The notes beneath the pieces are model-generated. The model was not told the origin of the DNA. It was given only the letters and a program-made list of their open reading frames with translations, and did not search any database. Below, piece after piece: positions 9,541 to 18,486 of a stretch of 64,000 nucleotides of DNA (position 1 is the stretch's first letter; each line of letters opens with the position of its first letter). This DNA comes from Pseudohalocynthiibacter aestuariivivens. GTDB lineage: Bacteria > Pseudomonadota > Alphaproteobacteria > Rhodobacterales > Rhodobacteraceae. The DNA is taken from NCBI RefSeq assembly GCF_011040495.1, contig NZ_CP049037.1, positions 1,364,001 to 1,428,000 of the forward strand, written 5' to 3'. The position numbers and the translations under genes were made by a program.

Positions 9541-9852
9541 TTACAGCCGTTCCTGGCTATCAATCGTCATCAGCGTGACGCCGCCGGTTGCAAAATTGGC
9601 CAGATCGGCCACCGCGATCTTCCCTTCGGGCGAGGCCAAGGCAGCATCCATATCTTCTTGGGTGTCGTATGTTAGGATTGCGGTCAGATAGACCGTGCTG
9701 GCGTCATCCGAGCTGGCTACTGGGCCGCGGCTAACCTCAAACCCTTTCAGGTTTGGCATCGCCCGGGTCAGGGGGATATGCGTATCCTCGTAATGGGCAT
9801 CGAAAGTGGCTTTATCTTCGGGCAATCCATAGTTCACAATCACGCGTATCAT
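9541..9852 (-). CDS. EthD-like small protein
   Basis: A 103-residue protein of the dimeric alpha-beta barrel (EthD) type. It has the opening MIRVIVNYGLPEDK and the HYEDTHIPLTRAMPNLK segment, where EthD proteins have a conserved xHxPL pattern. EthD-family proteins accompany oxygenases, and many have unknown biochemical roles. Its start overlaps the flavin reductase stop by 4 bases (ATGA), so it is translationally coupled to that gene. It probably handles a reactive intermediate or product in this pathway; that is inference. Confidence 0.82.
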   Translation of the reverse strand: MIRVIVNYGLPEDKATFDAHYEDTHIPLTRAMPNLKGFEVSRGPVASSDDASTVYLTAILTYDTQEDMDAALASPEGKIAVADLANFATGGVTLMTIDSQERL

Positions 9853-10361
9853 TTCAGGGTCTCCTGCATCGGCATGGGGAAAAGGGAGCGCCGGTGATAC
9901 ACCAGCGGCAAGGCGTCGTTACGGTGCACTGAGCGGACATTCCCGGTGACAATCACATGATCACCACCAGGAACGCGCTGCCCTACTGTGCAGTGAATAG
10001 CAGCAGCGCATCCGCTGATTTCGGGCAGGTTGCGCGCGCCAGCGGTCCAGTCTATTTGACCGAATTTGTCCGCGGCTTTGCCTGCCATTGCATAGGCAAG
10101 CTTCTCTTGGCCTTCAGCAAGGATATGGATCATGAAGTCGGCACCTGGAAGAAGCGCCTTAAGCGTGTTCGATCCGACGTCGAAACAAGCCAACATCATC
10201 GGCGGCGCCAGCGACAGCGATGACACAGCCGATAGAGTTGAACCCAACGGTTTGTCCCCCCAGTCGCGGCAAGTGATCACGCTGACGGCGGCCGGCATAT
10301 CGGCCATCGCCGATTTGAAGGCATCAATATCCGGGCCGGTTACACAGGTTGGATGGTTCAT
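9849..10361 (-). CDS. Flavin reductase domain protein (FMN/FAD reductase component)
   Basis: About 170 residues of the flavin reductase-like split-barrel family. These proteins reduce free FMN or FAD with NAD(P)H and hand it to a two-component monooxygenase. Family features are the opening FKSAMADMPAAVSVITC, the GSTLSAVSSLSLAPPMMLACF flavin-binding stretch (read here as two adjoining motifs) and a C-terminal YHRRSLFPM. The ATG at 10361 is chosen because it overlaps the amidohydrolase TGA as ATGA; an upstream in-frame start would give 11 more residues. The partner is most likely the luciferase-like monooxygenase two genes upstream. Confidence 0.88.
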   Translation of the reverse strand: MNHPTCVTGPDIDAFKSAMADMPAAVSVITCRDWGDKPLGSTLSAVSSLSLAPPMMLACFDVGSNTLKALLPGADFMIHILAEGQEKLAYAMAGKAADKFGQIDWTAGARNLPEISGCAAAIHCTVGQRVPGGDHVIVTGNVRSVHRNDALPLVYHRRSLFPMPMQETLK

Positions 10362-12031
10362 GCGACAAGCTCCACGGTATTGTTGTGAACACACCGTCCG
10401 CGCGTCATGACGAAATCTACTTTAAGTGAGCGCAAGTCATCCACGGGCACCTCAAACGGATCACGTTCAAAGGCGATGACGTCAGCAAATTTGCCCGGTG
10501 CCAGCGAACCACGCACATCGTCCTCACCGAGGGCGGCAGCAGAATCGAGTGTGTGCATCCTCAGCGCATCTTCGAGGCTCAGGGCCTCTTCTGGATCGAT
10601 ATACCCACCAGAGTAAGTTTGCCGCTTGACACAGCACCAAACTGAAAACATCGGATTAGTGGCTTCACGCTCGGAACCAATCCAAACATCCGAGCTGGCA
10701 TTTAGACGCCAGCCCTGCGCCATGAGGGATTTGAATTGAAAGCGCCCTTCGCGGCCGAACTCTCCCAGGTAATCCTCAAAATATTCGCCAAAGGTATAAA
10801 GGAAAACCGGCTGCGGCACGGGGATTATTCCTGCCCGCGCCCACCAATCCATTGTTTCTGACCGTGGCATTAAATTTCCGGCATGTTCGATACGCATCCG
10901 GGTCTTGCCTGAGGTAGCCCCACCCAATTCCAGCAGACGCGCACACAACCATTCTTGCGCTCGATTGCCATTGGCGTGAACTGAAAGTTGCATGTCGTTG
11001 TCAAGCGTTTGCTCGACGGCGCGGCGGAAGAAGTACTTAGCGAAGGCAATATCACCGCAAACGCCGTCAGTGCCCAGATAGGGACACGATACCGCGGCGC
11101 TCTTGGCAGAAAACCCACCGTCTGCAAACAGTTTAAGCCCCTGAATGCGCACGTCATGCTCTGAAGCCCCAAGGCTGAAATGCTGCTGCCAGTTGCAGGC
11201 TTCCTCCAGTTTCATAGTGCCTGGCGCCCAAAGGTATATGCGATAAGCGAGCGGAAGCTCTCCAGCCTCGGCCAATTCCGAGAATGTTTGAATGCCGTCG
11301 ATTGTCTCGGAGATTTCTCCGATTGTTGTCACACCGAAACGGGTAAAGTACTTATCAAGTCCCTCAACAAAAGCATCCTTCAGGCGAGACTTCTCGACCC
11401 CTGGCAAAGGCAGCAGAGCATCCATCTCTTTGACGACGCCTGTGGGATTGCCCTGCGCATCGCGTTCGACTTGCGGCGGTCCCGTTACGGAGTAAGAGGG
11501 CGGTATGTAATCCCGGTCGATACCCGCAATCTCTAAAGCCCTGGAGTTCAAAACACTGATGTGCCCACCTGCCTGCAAAGCAATGGGATGATCGGTCGAA
11601 ACCTCATCCAGTTCGGCCCGTGTCGGCAACCGGCCGTCTTTGAGCTTGCGGTCAAAGAACAAATTTCCCTGACCGACGACCCAGTCGCCTTTATCGGTTT
11701 CACGAGTGCCCGCTGCGAATGCGTCCTTGACGTCATCAATGCTGTCACACTCGGGCGCGCGACAATCAAGTGTGGCAAAAGCCGTGCGAAAAACTACTTC
11801 GCTGTGGGCATGCACATCCACAAACCCCGGCAGTAGTGGCCTGTCCCCCAGATCGTGAATTGTTGTATCTGTACCGGCCATCTCCGAGACATCGTCGCGC
11901 CGGATCAACCGGATAATACGCCCGTCCTTAATGGCGAGACCTTGATAGTGGTCACCTACGCCCGGATGCATTGAAAGTACGCGACCACCCAACACAATTG
12001 TGTCAGCCGCTCCAAAACGATCGTTAGTCAT
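10358..12031 (-). CDS. Amidohydrolase family protein (YtcJ-like)
   Basis: A metal-dependent hydrolase of 557 residues. It has the amidohydrolase entry motif GFVDVHAHSE near residue 70 and the usual N-terminal strand, where an urease-type beta-sandwich precedes the barrel. YtcJ-like enzymes hydrolyse N-acyl or imine-type bonds of varied small molecules. The gene follows the luciferase-like monooxygenase by one base and overlaps the flavin reductase by 4 bases, so the three are tightly coupled. A plausible role is hydrolysing an N-formyl, N-acyl or cyclic product of the monooxygenase; the substrate is unknown. Confidence 0.85.
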   Translation of the reverse strand: MTNDRFGAADTIVLGGRVLSMHPGVGDHYQGLAIKDGRIIRLIRRDDVSEMAGTDTTIHDLGDRPLLPGFVDVHAHSEVVFRTAFATLDCRAPECDSIDDVKDAFAAGTRETDKGDWVVGQGNLFFDRKLKDGRLPTRAELDEVSTDHPIALQAGGHISVLNSRALEIAGIDRDYIPPSYSVTGPPQVERDAQGNPTGVVKEMDALLPLPGVEKSRLKDAFVEGLDKYFTRFGVTTIGEISETIDGIQTFSELAEAGELPLAYRIYLWAPGTMKLEEACNWQQHFSLGASEHDVRIQGLKLFADGGFSAKSAAVSCPYLGTDGVCGDIAFAKYFFRRAVEQTLDNDMQLSVHANGNRAQEWLCARLLELGGATSGKTRMRIEHAGNLMPRSETMDWWARAGIIPVPQPVFLYTFGEYFEDYLGEFGREGRFQFKSLMAQGWRLNASSDVWIGSEREATNPMFSVWCCVKRQTYSGGYIDPEEALSLEDALRMHTLDSAAALGEDDVRGSLAPGKFADVIAFERDPFEVPVDDLRSLKVDFVMTRGRCVHNNTVELVA

Positions 12032-12032
12032 T

Positions 12033-13121
12033 TTAGCTAGCAGTCAGCAGTTGGGCTGATTCCGTGTTGGTAAATTTAGGAATCACCTCTTCGCCAATCA
12101 TACGGATCGACTCCATGATCTGATCATGTGGCATCCCATCGATGCGCAGCAATACTTCGTCCATGCCGCGTGCTTCCAGGTCTTTCAGGCGCTTCACGAA
12201 ATCATCAGGTGTCCCAACCAGGACTGACGGTGTTTCGTTGAGCAAGAAGTCCATATTCGACTGGTTTTCCAGATACCGTGCCATATGAGCGTCGAGGTAT
12301 TCGTAGGATTTTTGTTTGGCCAGGGGCGCGTAGAGTTCAGCGATGAATTCCGAGTAACCCAGCACCACATGACGGGATTTGGCGATCGCTGTATCGCGGT
12401 CTGAATCACAGAACGCCGAAGCAACGTAAAGACTCATGCAATCATTCCGTTTGGGCAGCATCGAAGTGCCCTCTGCCACACCCTCGCGGTACGCATCGAT
12501 TCCTTCCTGCATGTAGTCAAAACCGAAGTAGCTTTCGAACAGCATTGCTCCGATTCCGCGCTGCCCTGCCTGTTTACAAGAGGTCGAAGAAGACGCCGCC
12601 ACACTTAACGGAGGATGCGGATCGGAGATAAAATAGGGTACAAGCTCGCGCTCGGCGAACTTCCAGAATGGCCCATCATGGCTTATCATGCGAGATTGCA
12701 TCGCCTTCGCCAGCACTTCAAATGAATCGGCCCAGATTGCCTTGCTGTCTTTAGGGTCAACACCAAAGGTCGAAAGCGTGTGCAAATTATTCGATCGCGC
12801 CGTCCCGAGTTCTGCACGTCCACCCGAAACAATATCCAGGGTTGCGAGTCTTTCAGCGATAATCAGAGGGTGGTTCCATTTGAGCAAAACGGAACACATA
12901 ACCCGCAACTTGATGTTTTTGGTTTCACGCGCAACCGCAGCGTACAGCACTTCTGGCGCTGAAACCGTAAAGCGTGGCGGGCTGAATTTCTGCTCCGACG
13001 TGCCCCAGACGTGGAAACCCATCTGATCGGCCAAAGTGACCTCCTCGATCATTTCCTCATACCGCTGCTGATAGCTGACGCCATCCATGACTTCGCCTTC
13101 TTGCAACATTCCGATTTTCAT
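12033..13121 (-). CDS. Luciferase-like (LLM class) flavin-dependent monooxygenase
   Basis: A 362-residue bacterial-luciferase-like barrel. The opening MKIGMLQEGE, the segment LADQMGFHVWGTSEQKF (where relatives have an EHH motif) and the long stretch from SVLLKWNHPLIIAERLATLD to GRAELGTARSNN fit the family. Such enzymes use reduced flavin supplied by a reductase to oxidise carbon, sulfur or nitrogen substrates. First gene of a leftward five-gene operon (monooxygenase, amidohydrolase, flavin reductase, EthD, aldehyde dehydrogenase). A TTGACA box at 13190-13195 lies about 70 bases upstream. The substrate is unknown; the betaine-type transporter next door hints at a nitrogen compound. Confidence 0.9.
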   Translation of the reverse strand: MKIGMLQEGEVMDGVSYQQRYEEMIEEVTLADQMGFHVWGTSEQKFSPPRFTVSAPEVLYAAVARETKNIKLRVMCSVLLKWNHPLIIAERLATLDIVSGGRAELGTARSNNLHTLSTFGVDPKDSKAIWADSFEVLAKAMQSRMISHDGPFWKFAERELVPYFISDPHPPLSVAASSSTSCKQAGQRGIGAMLFESYFGFDYMQEGIDAYREGVAEGTSMLPKRNDCMSLYVASAFCDSDRDTAIAKSRHVVLGYSEFIAELYAPLAKQKSYEYLDAHMARYLENQSNMDFLLNETPSVLVGTPDDFVKRLKDLEARGMDEVLLRIDGMPHDQIMESIRMIGEEVIPKFTNTESAQLLTAS

Positions 13122-13189
13122 AAGGGGCCTCCACTGGGTGACAGCTAAAAGGTGAATTTCGCCTTAACCATTGTTGCAATACGCAAACG

Positions 13190-13210
13190 TGTCAAGTACG
13201 TTATTCGTCG
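13190..13210 (-). promoter_or_regulatory. Predicted -35 box and operator-like motif before the monooxygenase operon
   Basis: On the minus strand a perfect TTGACA occupies 13195-13190. The 15-mer at 13196-13210, GTACGTTATTCGTCG on the plus strand, abuts it and fits a degenerate TTACG-N5-CGTAA pattern seen in other promoters of this window. No convincing -10 box was found at the expected spacing, so the promoter call is tentative. Confidence 0.4.
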
Positions 13211-13262
13211 TGATAACCTGACTAATTACTGGATTTCGTTATTTTAATGGATAAACAGAACA

Positions 13263-14219
13263 ATGTATGTCGCAAATACCACAATAATTACCGGATATCT
13301 TGGCGCCGGAAAGACAACACTGATCAACCGGCTTCTTCGCCAAAAACATGGTTTGCGTATTGCGGTAATCGTCAATGAATTCGGAGAGTTAGGGATTGAT
13401 GGCGATCTGATCCTGAACACGCAGGAGGAAATCATAGAGTTAACTAACGGGTGTTTGTGTTGTTCGGTCCGGGGTGATTTGATAAATGCTTTGGCCTCGC
13501 TGACGCCTCGGCTAACCGAGCTTGACGGTGTCATCATTGAAACCAGCGGACTTGCAGATCCGGCACCAGTTGCGCAGACCTTCCTCGTTGATGAAGGCGA
13601 ATCGCAGAATTTCAAACTTGATGCTGTGGTCACCTTGGTAGATGCTCGAAATGGCGCTTCCCTTCTCGCATCAGAACCGGAAGCCACCAGCCAGATCGCT
13701 TTCGCTGATCGCCTGATTCTGACCAAGACAGATCTCGTAAGCGACAGTACCGTGTCGGAGTTGCGGAAAAAGCTGCATGTCCTCAATCCATCCGCGCAGG
13801 TTCTTACAGCTTCATTCGGGGAGGTTCCCACCGAGGCCATTATGGACATTGGGGCCTTCGACATTGACAGGCTGGAGGTTTCTCCAATGGAGGTGCGCAT
13901 GCATCACACCCACAACAACGATGTGAAGAGCCTCGCCTTTACGAGTGACCAGCCAATTGATCCTGATCGTTTCATGCAATGGATGCAGCAGGTGATTGTC
14001 GTTGATGGCATGCGCATACTACGTTCGAAGGGCGTGCTAGATTTCCGAGGGGAAACCAGGCGTTTCGTCTTCCAGGGAGTTCAGACGGTTCTTGACGGTG
14101 ACGTTCAAGGGAAATGGCCCGAAGGACCGCGCGAAAGTCGACTAATACTGATAGGCCGAGGTCTCAACGAGGCCGCATTGAGACAAGGTTGGGAAAGCTG
14201 CTTAGCCCAACAGATTTAG
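13263..14219 (+). CDS. CobW/COG0523-family GTPase (metal chaperone type)
   Basis: A 318-residue G3E GTPase. The Walker A GYLGAGKT is at 11-18, the family metal site CLCC at 64-67 sits in [12 protein letters not shown], and the G4 motif TKTD follows ILT. COG0523 proteins deliver zinc or cobalt to client enzymes or serve cobalamin synthesis. No histidine-rich insertion is present beyond a short MHHTHNN. It diverges from the monooxygenase operon, whose amidohydrolase needs metal, so a chaperone role for that enzyme is possible but unproven. Confidence 0.9.
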   Translation: MYVANTTIITGYLGAGKTTLINRLLRQKHGLRIAVIVNEFGELGIDGDLILNTQEEIIELTNGCLCCSVRGDLINALASLTPRLTELDGVIIETSGLADPAPVAQTFLVDEGESQNFKLDAVVTLVDARNGASLLASEPEATSQIAFADRLILTKTDLVSDSTVSELRKKLHVLNPSAQVLTASFGEVPTEAIMDIGAFDIDRLEVSPMEVRMHHTHNNDVKSLAFTSDQPIDPDRFMQWMQQVIVVDGMRILRSKGVLDFRGETRRFVFQGVQTVLDGDVQGKWPEGPRESRLILIGRGLNEAALRQGWESCLAQQI

Positions 14220-14743
14220 CGCAAAAATGTAAGATTTCTGGACAACTACCATTCGCTGCGTGAAAAAATAAGGTAGTCTCAGCGTACGCTTTCGGGGCGT
14301 TTTGACGGAACGCTGGCTATGGAAGCGTCAATGCCAGCGCACCGAATGGACCTGAGAACACAGCATTTCCTTTAACCCACAAAGAATCGCTGGACTGTAG
14401 CGACGGTGGAGCACGTCTGAGATTTCAATAGAGGCTGTAAAGCGGCCATACGGCATCGCGCAGCAAACTGCAGCAAGGTCCCGCGACCTGTGAATTCCTA
14501 CCTCCAAAGATGCTGCGCGATGCGCGAATGACCGGAGCCGCCGCTGCGCTGCGTCACAGATTTCCGTGCTTGTGCAGAATATTTTCCGCTGCGAGCGCGC
14601 GCAGCACAAATCGGACACTTCTCCTATGGGGCTCACAGCGGCCTTTTTCTGCGGATGGTTCGAACGACTGATTGCCGCTAGCAAGATAACATAGATGACA
14701 TTCGCCGCAGCTAGTTTCGCTGACCGGGGCAAGATGGCACACC
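14220..14743 (-). other. Gap of 524 bases with no supported gene
   Basis: A minus-strand frame of 139 codons (14328-14747) is open here. Its product is rich in Arg, Cys and Ser, has no recognisable domain and overlaps the end of the DUF5681 gene. The stretch marks the left border of the accessory island. No tRNA or clear attachment site was found. Confidence 0.5.
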
Positions 14744-15457
14744 TCAATCCACAACGGATAGCGCGCGGTCTATGATACCGAGAACGTGTACGACATGGGC
14801 GATTTCACCGCGTATGATGTCGCGGATGCCCTCGTCCTCCTCGGCTTCCAGATCCGCCCGGTAGGCCTTGAGATCTTTCTGCCACGCGTCTCGCTTCGCG
14901 CGCCACATATCGAGCTCGGCCTTCTCTTCCTTGGTCCAGGGTCCCTCAACACGCGCCTCGCCGGTGTTCATATCGATCTTGATGTGATCAGGATGCGGCA
15001 CCGGGTCGGGCAGATCGGTGATGCCGAGACGCGCGCGTCTGTCCAACTCGCGGTCCCACTCGATCTTGTAATCCATCGCCGTGCTCAGCCACTCATCTGC
15101 CAGATGCTTGTTCTGGCGTTCCGTTGTCGAAAGCATCTCAGCAAAGAGCCGCTGTGCCCGGTGCTGACCTTTGGCGGCATTGACCGACAGGGACCGCATC
15201 ACGGCCTGCGCCATCGGGATCGTGACGTTGCGCGCGCCGTCCCGCACAGTGATGTCGCGATAGGCTTCCTGAAGGATAATGCTTTTTAGGCGCTCTTCGT
15301 TGAGTTTCGGAAGCTTGTTCTTCGCCCCCTTGGGCCGGCCCCGTGGATTGCCGGACACGCCGGGTTTGAATCGGGTCGTGGCCGGCGGCTTGCCATAGCC
15401 AACTTCATAGTTGGCGCCAGGCCTTTGCACCGGCAGCGTGTTCTTCTCCCTACTCAT
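14744..15457 (-). CDS. DUF5681 domain protein, phage-associated
   Basis: A 237-residue basic protein with the DUF5681 signature FKPGVSGNPRGRPKGAKNK near residues 31-49. This domain occurs in phage and prophage genomes near terminase and methyltransferase genes; its function is not established. Its start overlaps the methyltransferase stop by 4 bases (ATGA), so both are translated from one leftward message. No terminase, capsid or integrase gene lies nearby, so this is a remnant or satellite element rather than a full prophage. Confidence 0.85.
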   Translation of the reverse strand: MSREKNTLPVQRPGANYEVGYGKPPATTRFKPGVSGNPRGRPKGAKNKLPKLNEERLKSIILQEAYRDITVRDGARNVTIPMAQAVMRSLSVNAAKGQHRAQRLFAEMLSTTERQNKHLADEWLSTAMDYKIEWDRELDRRARLGITDLPDPVPHPDHIKIDMNTGEARVEGPWTKEEKAELDMWRAKRDAWQKDLKAYRADLEAEEDEGIRDIIRGEIAHVVHVLGIIDRALSVVD

Positions 15458-16758
15458 TCAGCAGCCTCCAGAGACTGTGCTGATGGCGCCTGCCAGCCGC
15501 AGATTACCTGTTCCGCCTCATCCTTCGCGTAGATCTCCCACCTTGCCAGAATACGATCGCAGTAGATCGGATCCAGTTCGCAGAGATACCCTCTGCGCCC
15601 GGTCTTTTCGGCCGCAATCAGCGTCGAGCCGGAACCGCCAAAGATATCGAGCACAATGTCACCACGGGCCGAGACATCCCGGATCGCATCGGCAATCATC
15701 TGCACTGGCTTGACCGTCGGATGCAGCGCCAGCTCGTCCATGCGACCGGCATGTCGACTGTTCACGCCACGGTATTCCCAGACATTGGTGCGGTATCGTC
15801 CATGCTGGCCCAGCTCGAATGTGTTGATGTGGGGTGCAGTACCCTTCTTGAAGGCAAAAATCAGCTCGTGACGCGAGCGGTAGAAGGTACCCATGCCGCC
15901 ATTATCCTTGGCCCAGACAATCAGGTTCTTGAGCTCGGCATAGGCCTCCTGCCCCGCTTCCAACAGCTCCGACATGTGACGCCAATCCATGCAGAGGAAG
16001 TGGATAGAGCCATTCACGCTGTGATCCGCAAGGTTCTGACATGCCCGGGTCAGGAACCCGGTGAACTCCGCCTGGCTCATCTCACCTGAGGCCATGGCAA
16101 ACTCCCGGTGTTGGATTTTCCCTGAGTTGCCCACATGCCCGTTGATCGGCACATTGTACGGCGGATCGCTAAACACCATCCGGGCCTCCGCTCCGTCCAT
16201 CAGGTCAGACACAACCTCTGCATCCAGCGCGTCACCGCAGATCAATCGGTGGTGACCGAGCTGCCAGATATCACCCAACTGCACGCGTGCCGATGCTTCC
16301 GAAGGCAGGACATCATCCTCCGGATTACCGGGCTCCTCCGGCGACACCGCCTCCAACACCCCTTCGATCTCGGGAATGGAGAACCCTGTGATCGACACAT
16401 CAAAGTCGAGATCCGCCGACATTAGCGCACCGAGCTCCGTGGCAAGCAAATCCTCGTCCCAGCCCGCATTCAGCGCCAGTTTGTTGTCCGCCAGAACGTA
16501 AGCGCGTTTCTCGTCCGCGCTCATGTGATCCAGCCTGAGGCATGGCACCTCGGCCATCCCCAACTGTTTGGCCGCTTCCACCCGACCATGCCCTGCCAGA
16601 ATGGTCCGATGCTCGTCAATCAGCACCGGATTGGTGAACCCGAACGCCTCAATGCTCTCCGCAATCTGTCGGATCTGCTTCTTCGAATGGGTCCGCGCAT
16701 TGCGTGCCCAGGCGGTGAGGTCGGATATTACGATCCATTCCAAATTCTTCCGGGTCAT
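15454..16758 (-). CDS. DNA methyltransferase with N-terminal ParB-like domain
   Basis: A 434-residue protein. The ParB/Srx-like N-terminal domain (about 10-95) includes NPVLID and the GHGR motif in ILAGHGRVEAAKQL. The C-terminal N6-adenine/N4-cytosine methylase domain has catalytic DPPYN at 198-202 and the AdoMet-binding DIFGGSGST near 370. With motif IV before motif I it is beta-class. The ATG at 16758 is chosen because AAGGAGGT lies just upstream; the longer frame would run through the regulatory region. No restriction nuclease is adjacent, so it is an orphan phage-type methylase. Its predicted promoter overlaps a perfect palindrome. Confidence 0.92.
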   Translation of the reverse strand: MTRKNLEWIVISDLTAWARNARTHSKKQIRQIAESIEAFGFTNPVLIDEHRTILAGHGRVEAAKQLGMAEVPCLRLDHMSADEKRAYVLADNKLALNAGWDEDLLATELGALMSADLDFDVSITGFSIPEIEGVLEAVSPEEPGNPEDDVLPSEASARVQLGDIWQLGHHRLICGDALDAEVVSDLMDGAEARMVFSDPPYNVPINGHVGNSGKIQHREFAMASGEMSQAEFTGFLTRACQNLADHSVNGSIHFLCMDWRHMSELLEAGQEAYAELKNLIVWAKDNGGMGTFYRSRHELIFAFKKGTAPHINTFELGQHGRYRTNVWEYRGVNSRHAGRMDELALHPTVKPVQMIADAIRDVSARGDIVLDIFGGSGSTLIAAEKTGRRGYLCELDPIYCDRILARWEIYAKDEAEQVICGWQAPSAQSLEAAE

Positions 16759-16810
16759 TTCGACCTCCTTGTATCTGCTCGCCGATAGAATCACTCCACC
16801 GGCCCTCATC

Positions 16811-16843
16811 GTAAGATATATCTTACATCTGGCTTTTTGTAAA
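16811..16843 (-). promoter_or_regulatory. Methylase promoter overlapped by a perfect 16-bp palindrome
   Basis: GTAAGATATATCTTAC at 16811-16826 is a perfect palindrome. On the minus strand, TTTACA (16843-16838) and TATATC (16820-16815) are separated by 17 bases. This makes a plausible promoter for the methylase with its -10 box inside the palindrome. The divergent XRE regulator is the likely ligand. Confidence 0.65.
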
Positions 16844-16888
16844 GCAAAGGCGTATGCATGCGTCAGGCACATCATACGGGAGGCATTC

Positions 16889-17218
16889 ATGCAAATTGGA
16901 GAGCGTCTGCACAGCTTACGGCAGAAAAGCGGGCAATCCTTGCAATCGGTGGCAAATGCGGTCGGGGTTTCCAAGGCACATATCTGGGAAATGGAAAAGG
17001 GGCACAGCCAAAATCCATCCTTTGATCTTGTCCAGAAACTGGCCAAGTATTTTGGGGTCAGCATTGATGCGTTGATTGGCAAAGAAGAAGAGCCCGATGC
17101 CAAAGCTTTGCAGATCGAACGTATCCACCGCGGTCTGGAAGATCTTTCAGAACGAGATCGCGCTGTTGTTGAACAGACAATCCGGGCAATGAAGACACGA
17201 ACTGGAAGCCAAGGCTAG
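16889..17218 (+). CDS. XRE-family transcriptional regulator
   Basis: A 109-residue protein with a lambda Cro/CI-type helix-turn-helix over residues 1-62 (GERLHSLRQKSGQSLQSVAN, then VSKAHIWEMEKG) and a charged C-terminal helix. CGGGAGG at 16877-16883 is a good ribosome site for the ATG at 16889. It is followed three bases later by the ImmA/IrrE protease gene and diverges from the methylase. In related mobile elements the protease inactivates such a repressor. Likely role: repressor acting on the palindrome at 16811-16826. Confidence 0.88.
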   Translation: MQIGERLHSLRQKSGQSLQSVANAVGVSKAHIWEMEKGHSQNPSFDLVQKLAKYFGVSIDALIGKEEEPDAKALQIERIHRGLEDLSERDRAVVEQTIRAMKTRTGSQG

Positions 17219-17221
17219 AAT

Positions 17222-18085
17222 TTGCAACTTTCCCGGATTGATCTGGCTGATCTGCACGTACCGACGGAAATCGCTCGGGCTATATTCGCACAACTTGGAA
17301 CAATCGATGCGCCCGTACCAACAAGTCAAATTGCGCGCGCATTGGGTGTCGCTGATATCAAAGCGCAAGTGTTTGACGGCTTTGAAGGCATGCTGCTCAC
17401 AGACACGGTCCGGAGCACCGGGTCGATCCTGGCCAACACACGATATGGCGATCGGCGGGCCAGGTTTACGGTTGCGCACGAGCTGGGGCATTTCCTGATG
17501 GAGCGACACAAGTTGTCCGGCGACAGGGGATTCACCTGCAAGGCACAGGATATGCGAGAGACGCGTGCCGACAAACGCCAATACCGACAAGAGTCAGAGG
17601 CGAACGCGTTTGCCATCAATTTGCTCGCACCGTTCAAACTGTTCGATCCGTTGCTTTCCCAGGGCCCTGATCTGAAAGATGCTCAGCGGCTACGCGATCA
17701 TCTAAACATCAGCCTGGAAGCAACAATCCGGCGCATGATCGATCGCCGGGAGGAATGCCTCGCGGCGGTTTGGTCGCAAAATGGCCAAGTTCGGTATTCT
17801 GTCAAGAGCGGGAAATTCCCGTGGATCACCCGTAAGCGTGGCGAACGGCTGCACCAGCTCAGCCTGGCCAGTAAGATCGTAACCAGTGGCAGCAAAGGCT
17901 TTAGTAATGTTACGGAAACCAACCCGCTCGCCTGGTTGAGCCGGTCGGATGTCGAGCTGTTCGAACAAACACGTGTGGCCAATAATGGCCATGCTGTCAC
18001 ATTGCTTTGGGCGGAACTGGCAGACGCTGACGACGATGAAGATGACGGTGGCTTGACTGAATTGACCATGCCGGCATTTCGATGA
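17222..18085 (+). CDS. ImmA/IrrE-family metallopeptidase
   Basis: A 287-residue protein with the zinc motif HELGH at 86-90 (TVAHELGHFLMERH) and a downstream glutamate in QESEANAFAINLLAP (near 126) as third ligand. ImmA of ICEBs1 and IrrE of Deinococcus belong to this family and cleave XRE-type repressors. The start is a TTG three bases after the regulator stop, so the two are coupled. The C-terminal 130 residues go beyond the peptidase core and may sense a signal. It probably inactivates the XRE protein just upstream. Confidence 0.88.
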   Translation: MQLSRIDLADLHVPTEIARAIFAQLGTIDAPVPTSQIARALGVADIKAQVFDGFEGMLLTDTVRSTGSILANTRYGDRRARFTVAHELGHFLMERHKLSGDRGFTCKAQDMRETRADKRQYRQESEANAFAINLLAPFKLFDPLLSQGPDLKDAQRLRDHLNISLEATIRRMIDRREECLAAVWSQNGQVRYSVKSGKFPWITRKRGERLHQLSLASKIVTSGSKGFSNVTETNPLAWLSRSDVELFEQTRVANNGHAVTLLWAELADADDDEDDGGLTELTMPAFR

Positions 18086-18095
18086 CCACCAACGC

Positions 18096-18290
18096 GGTCC
18101 CTGTTATTGTCCTAGCTTTCCCTGTTCATCCCTGGAAATACCCTCTTTGGCCGAATTAATTTCCTGTTATTAAAAGAACAGGGAAATCACCCGTAAGCGC
18201 TTGTTAATTCGCTCATAATCAGGCCCAAAAGCGCCTAATTTGGCCAATTTCCGGCGATATTTTAGGAGATTCCCTGTAAATTCCCTGTTC
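18096..18290 (+). repeat. Cluster of TTCCCTGTT repeats, direct and inverted
   Basis: Five direct copies or near-copies lie at 18096-18108, 18117-18127, 18159-18172, 18270-18278 and 18281-18290. One inverted copy, AACAGGGAAAT, ends at 18186. The third copy and the inverted copy form a hairpin. Spacing is irregular, so this is not CRISPR. The rest of the 401-base gap (18086-18486) holds no gene that I can support. Similar CCCTGTT-rich patches occur beside mobile genes in alphaproteobacteria as I recall; an att or replication role is possible. Confidence 0.6.
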
Positions 18291-18486
18291 CTAGGTAATT
18301 TCAGCCGAGACTGGCTAGCTTGAGACTGCCTGCACTGCCACTTTAACCGCTATCGCATTGAAATGCGGACGTGAAATTTCCACCCTGCGCACAGACCCAA
18401 CAGTTATACCAACACCGAGTAGTTGCTTGCTTGCAACAGGATCGCCAAAAACAAACCCAAAGCGACGACCATCGCACTCCCGACGT

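Noticed and set aside
14328..14747. A 139-codon minus-strand frame at the left edge of the island
   Set aside because: No ribosome site, no domain, unusual Cys/Ser/Arg content and overlap with the DUF5681 gene end.
18096..18290. Repeats considered as a CRISPR array
   Set aside because: Copies are about 9-13 bases, spaced irregularly, with one inverted, and there are no cas genes.
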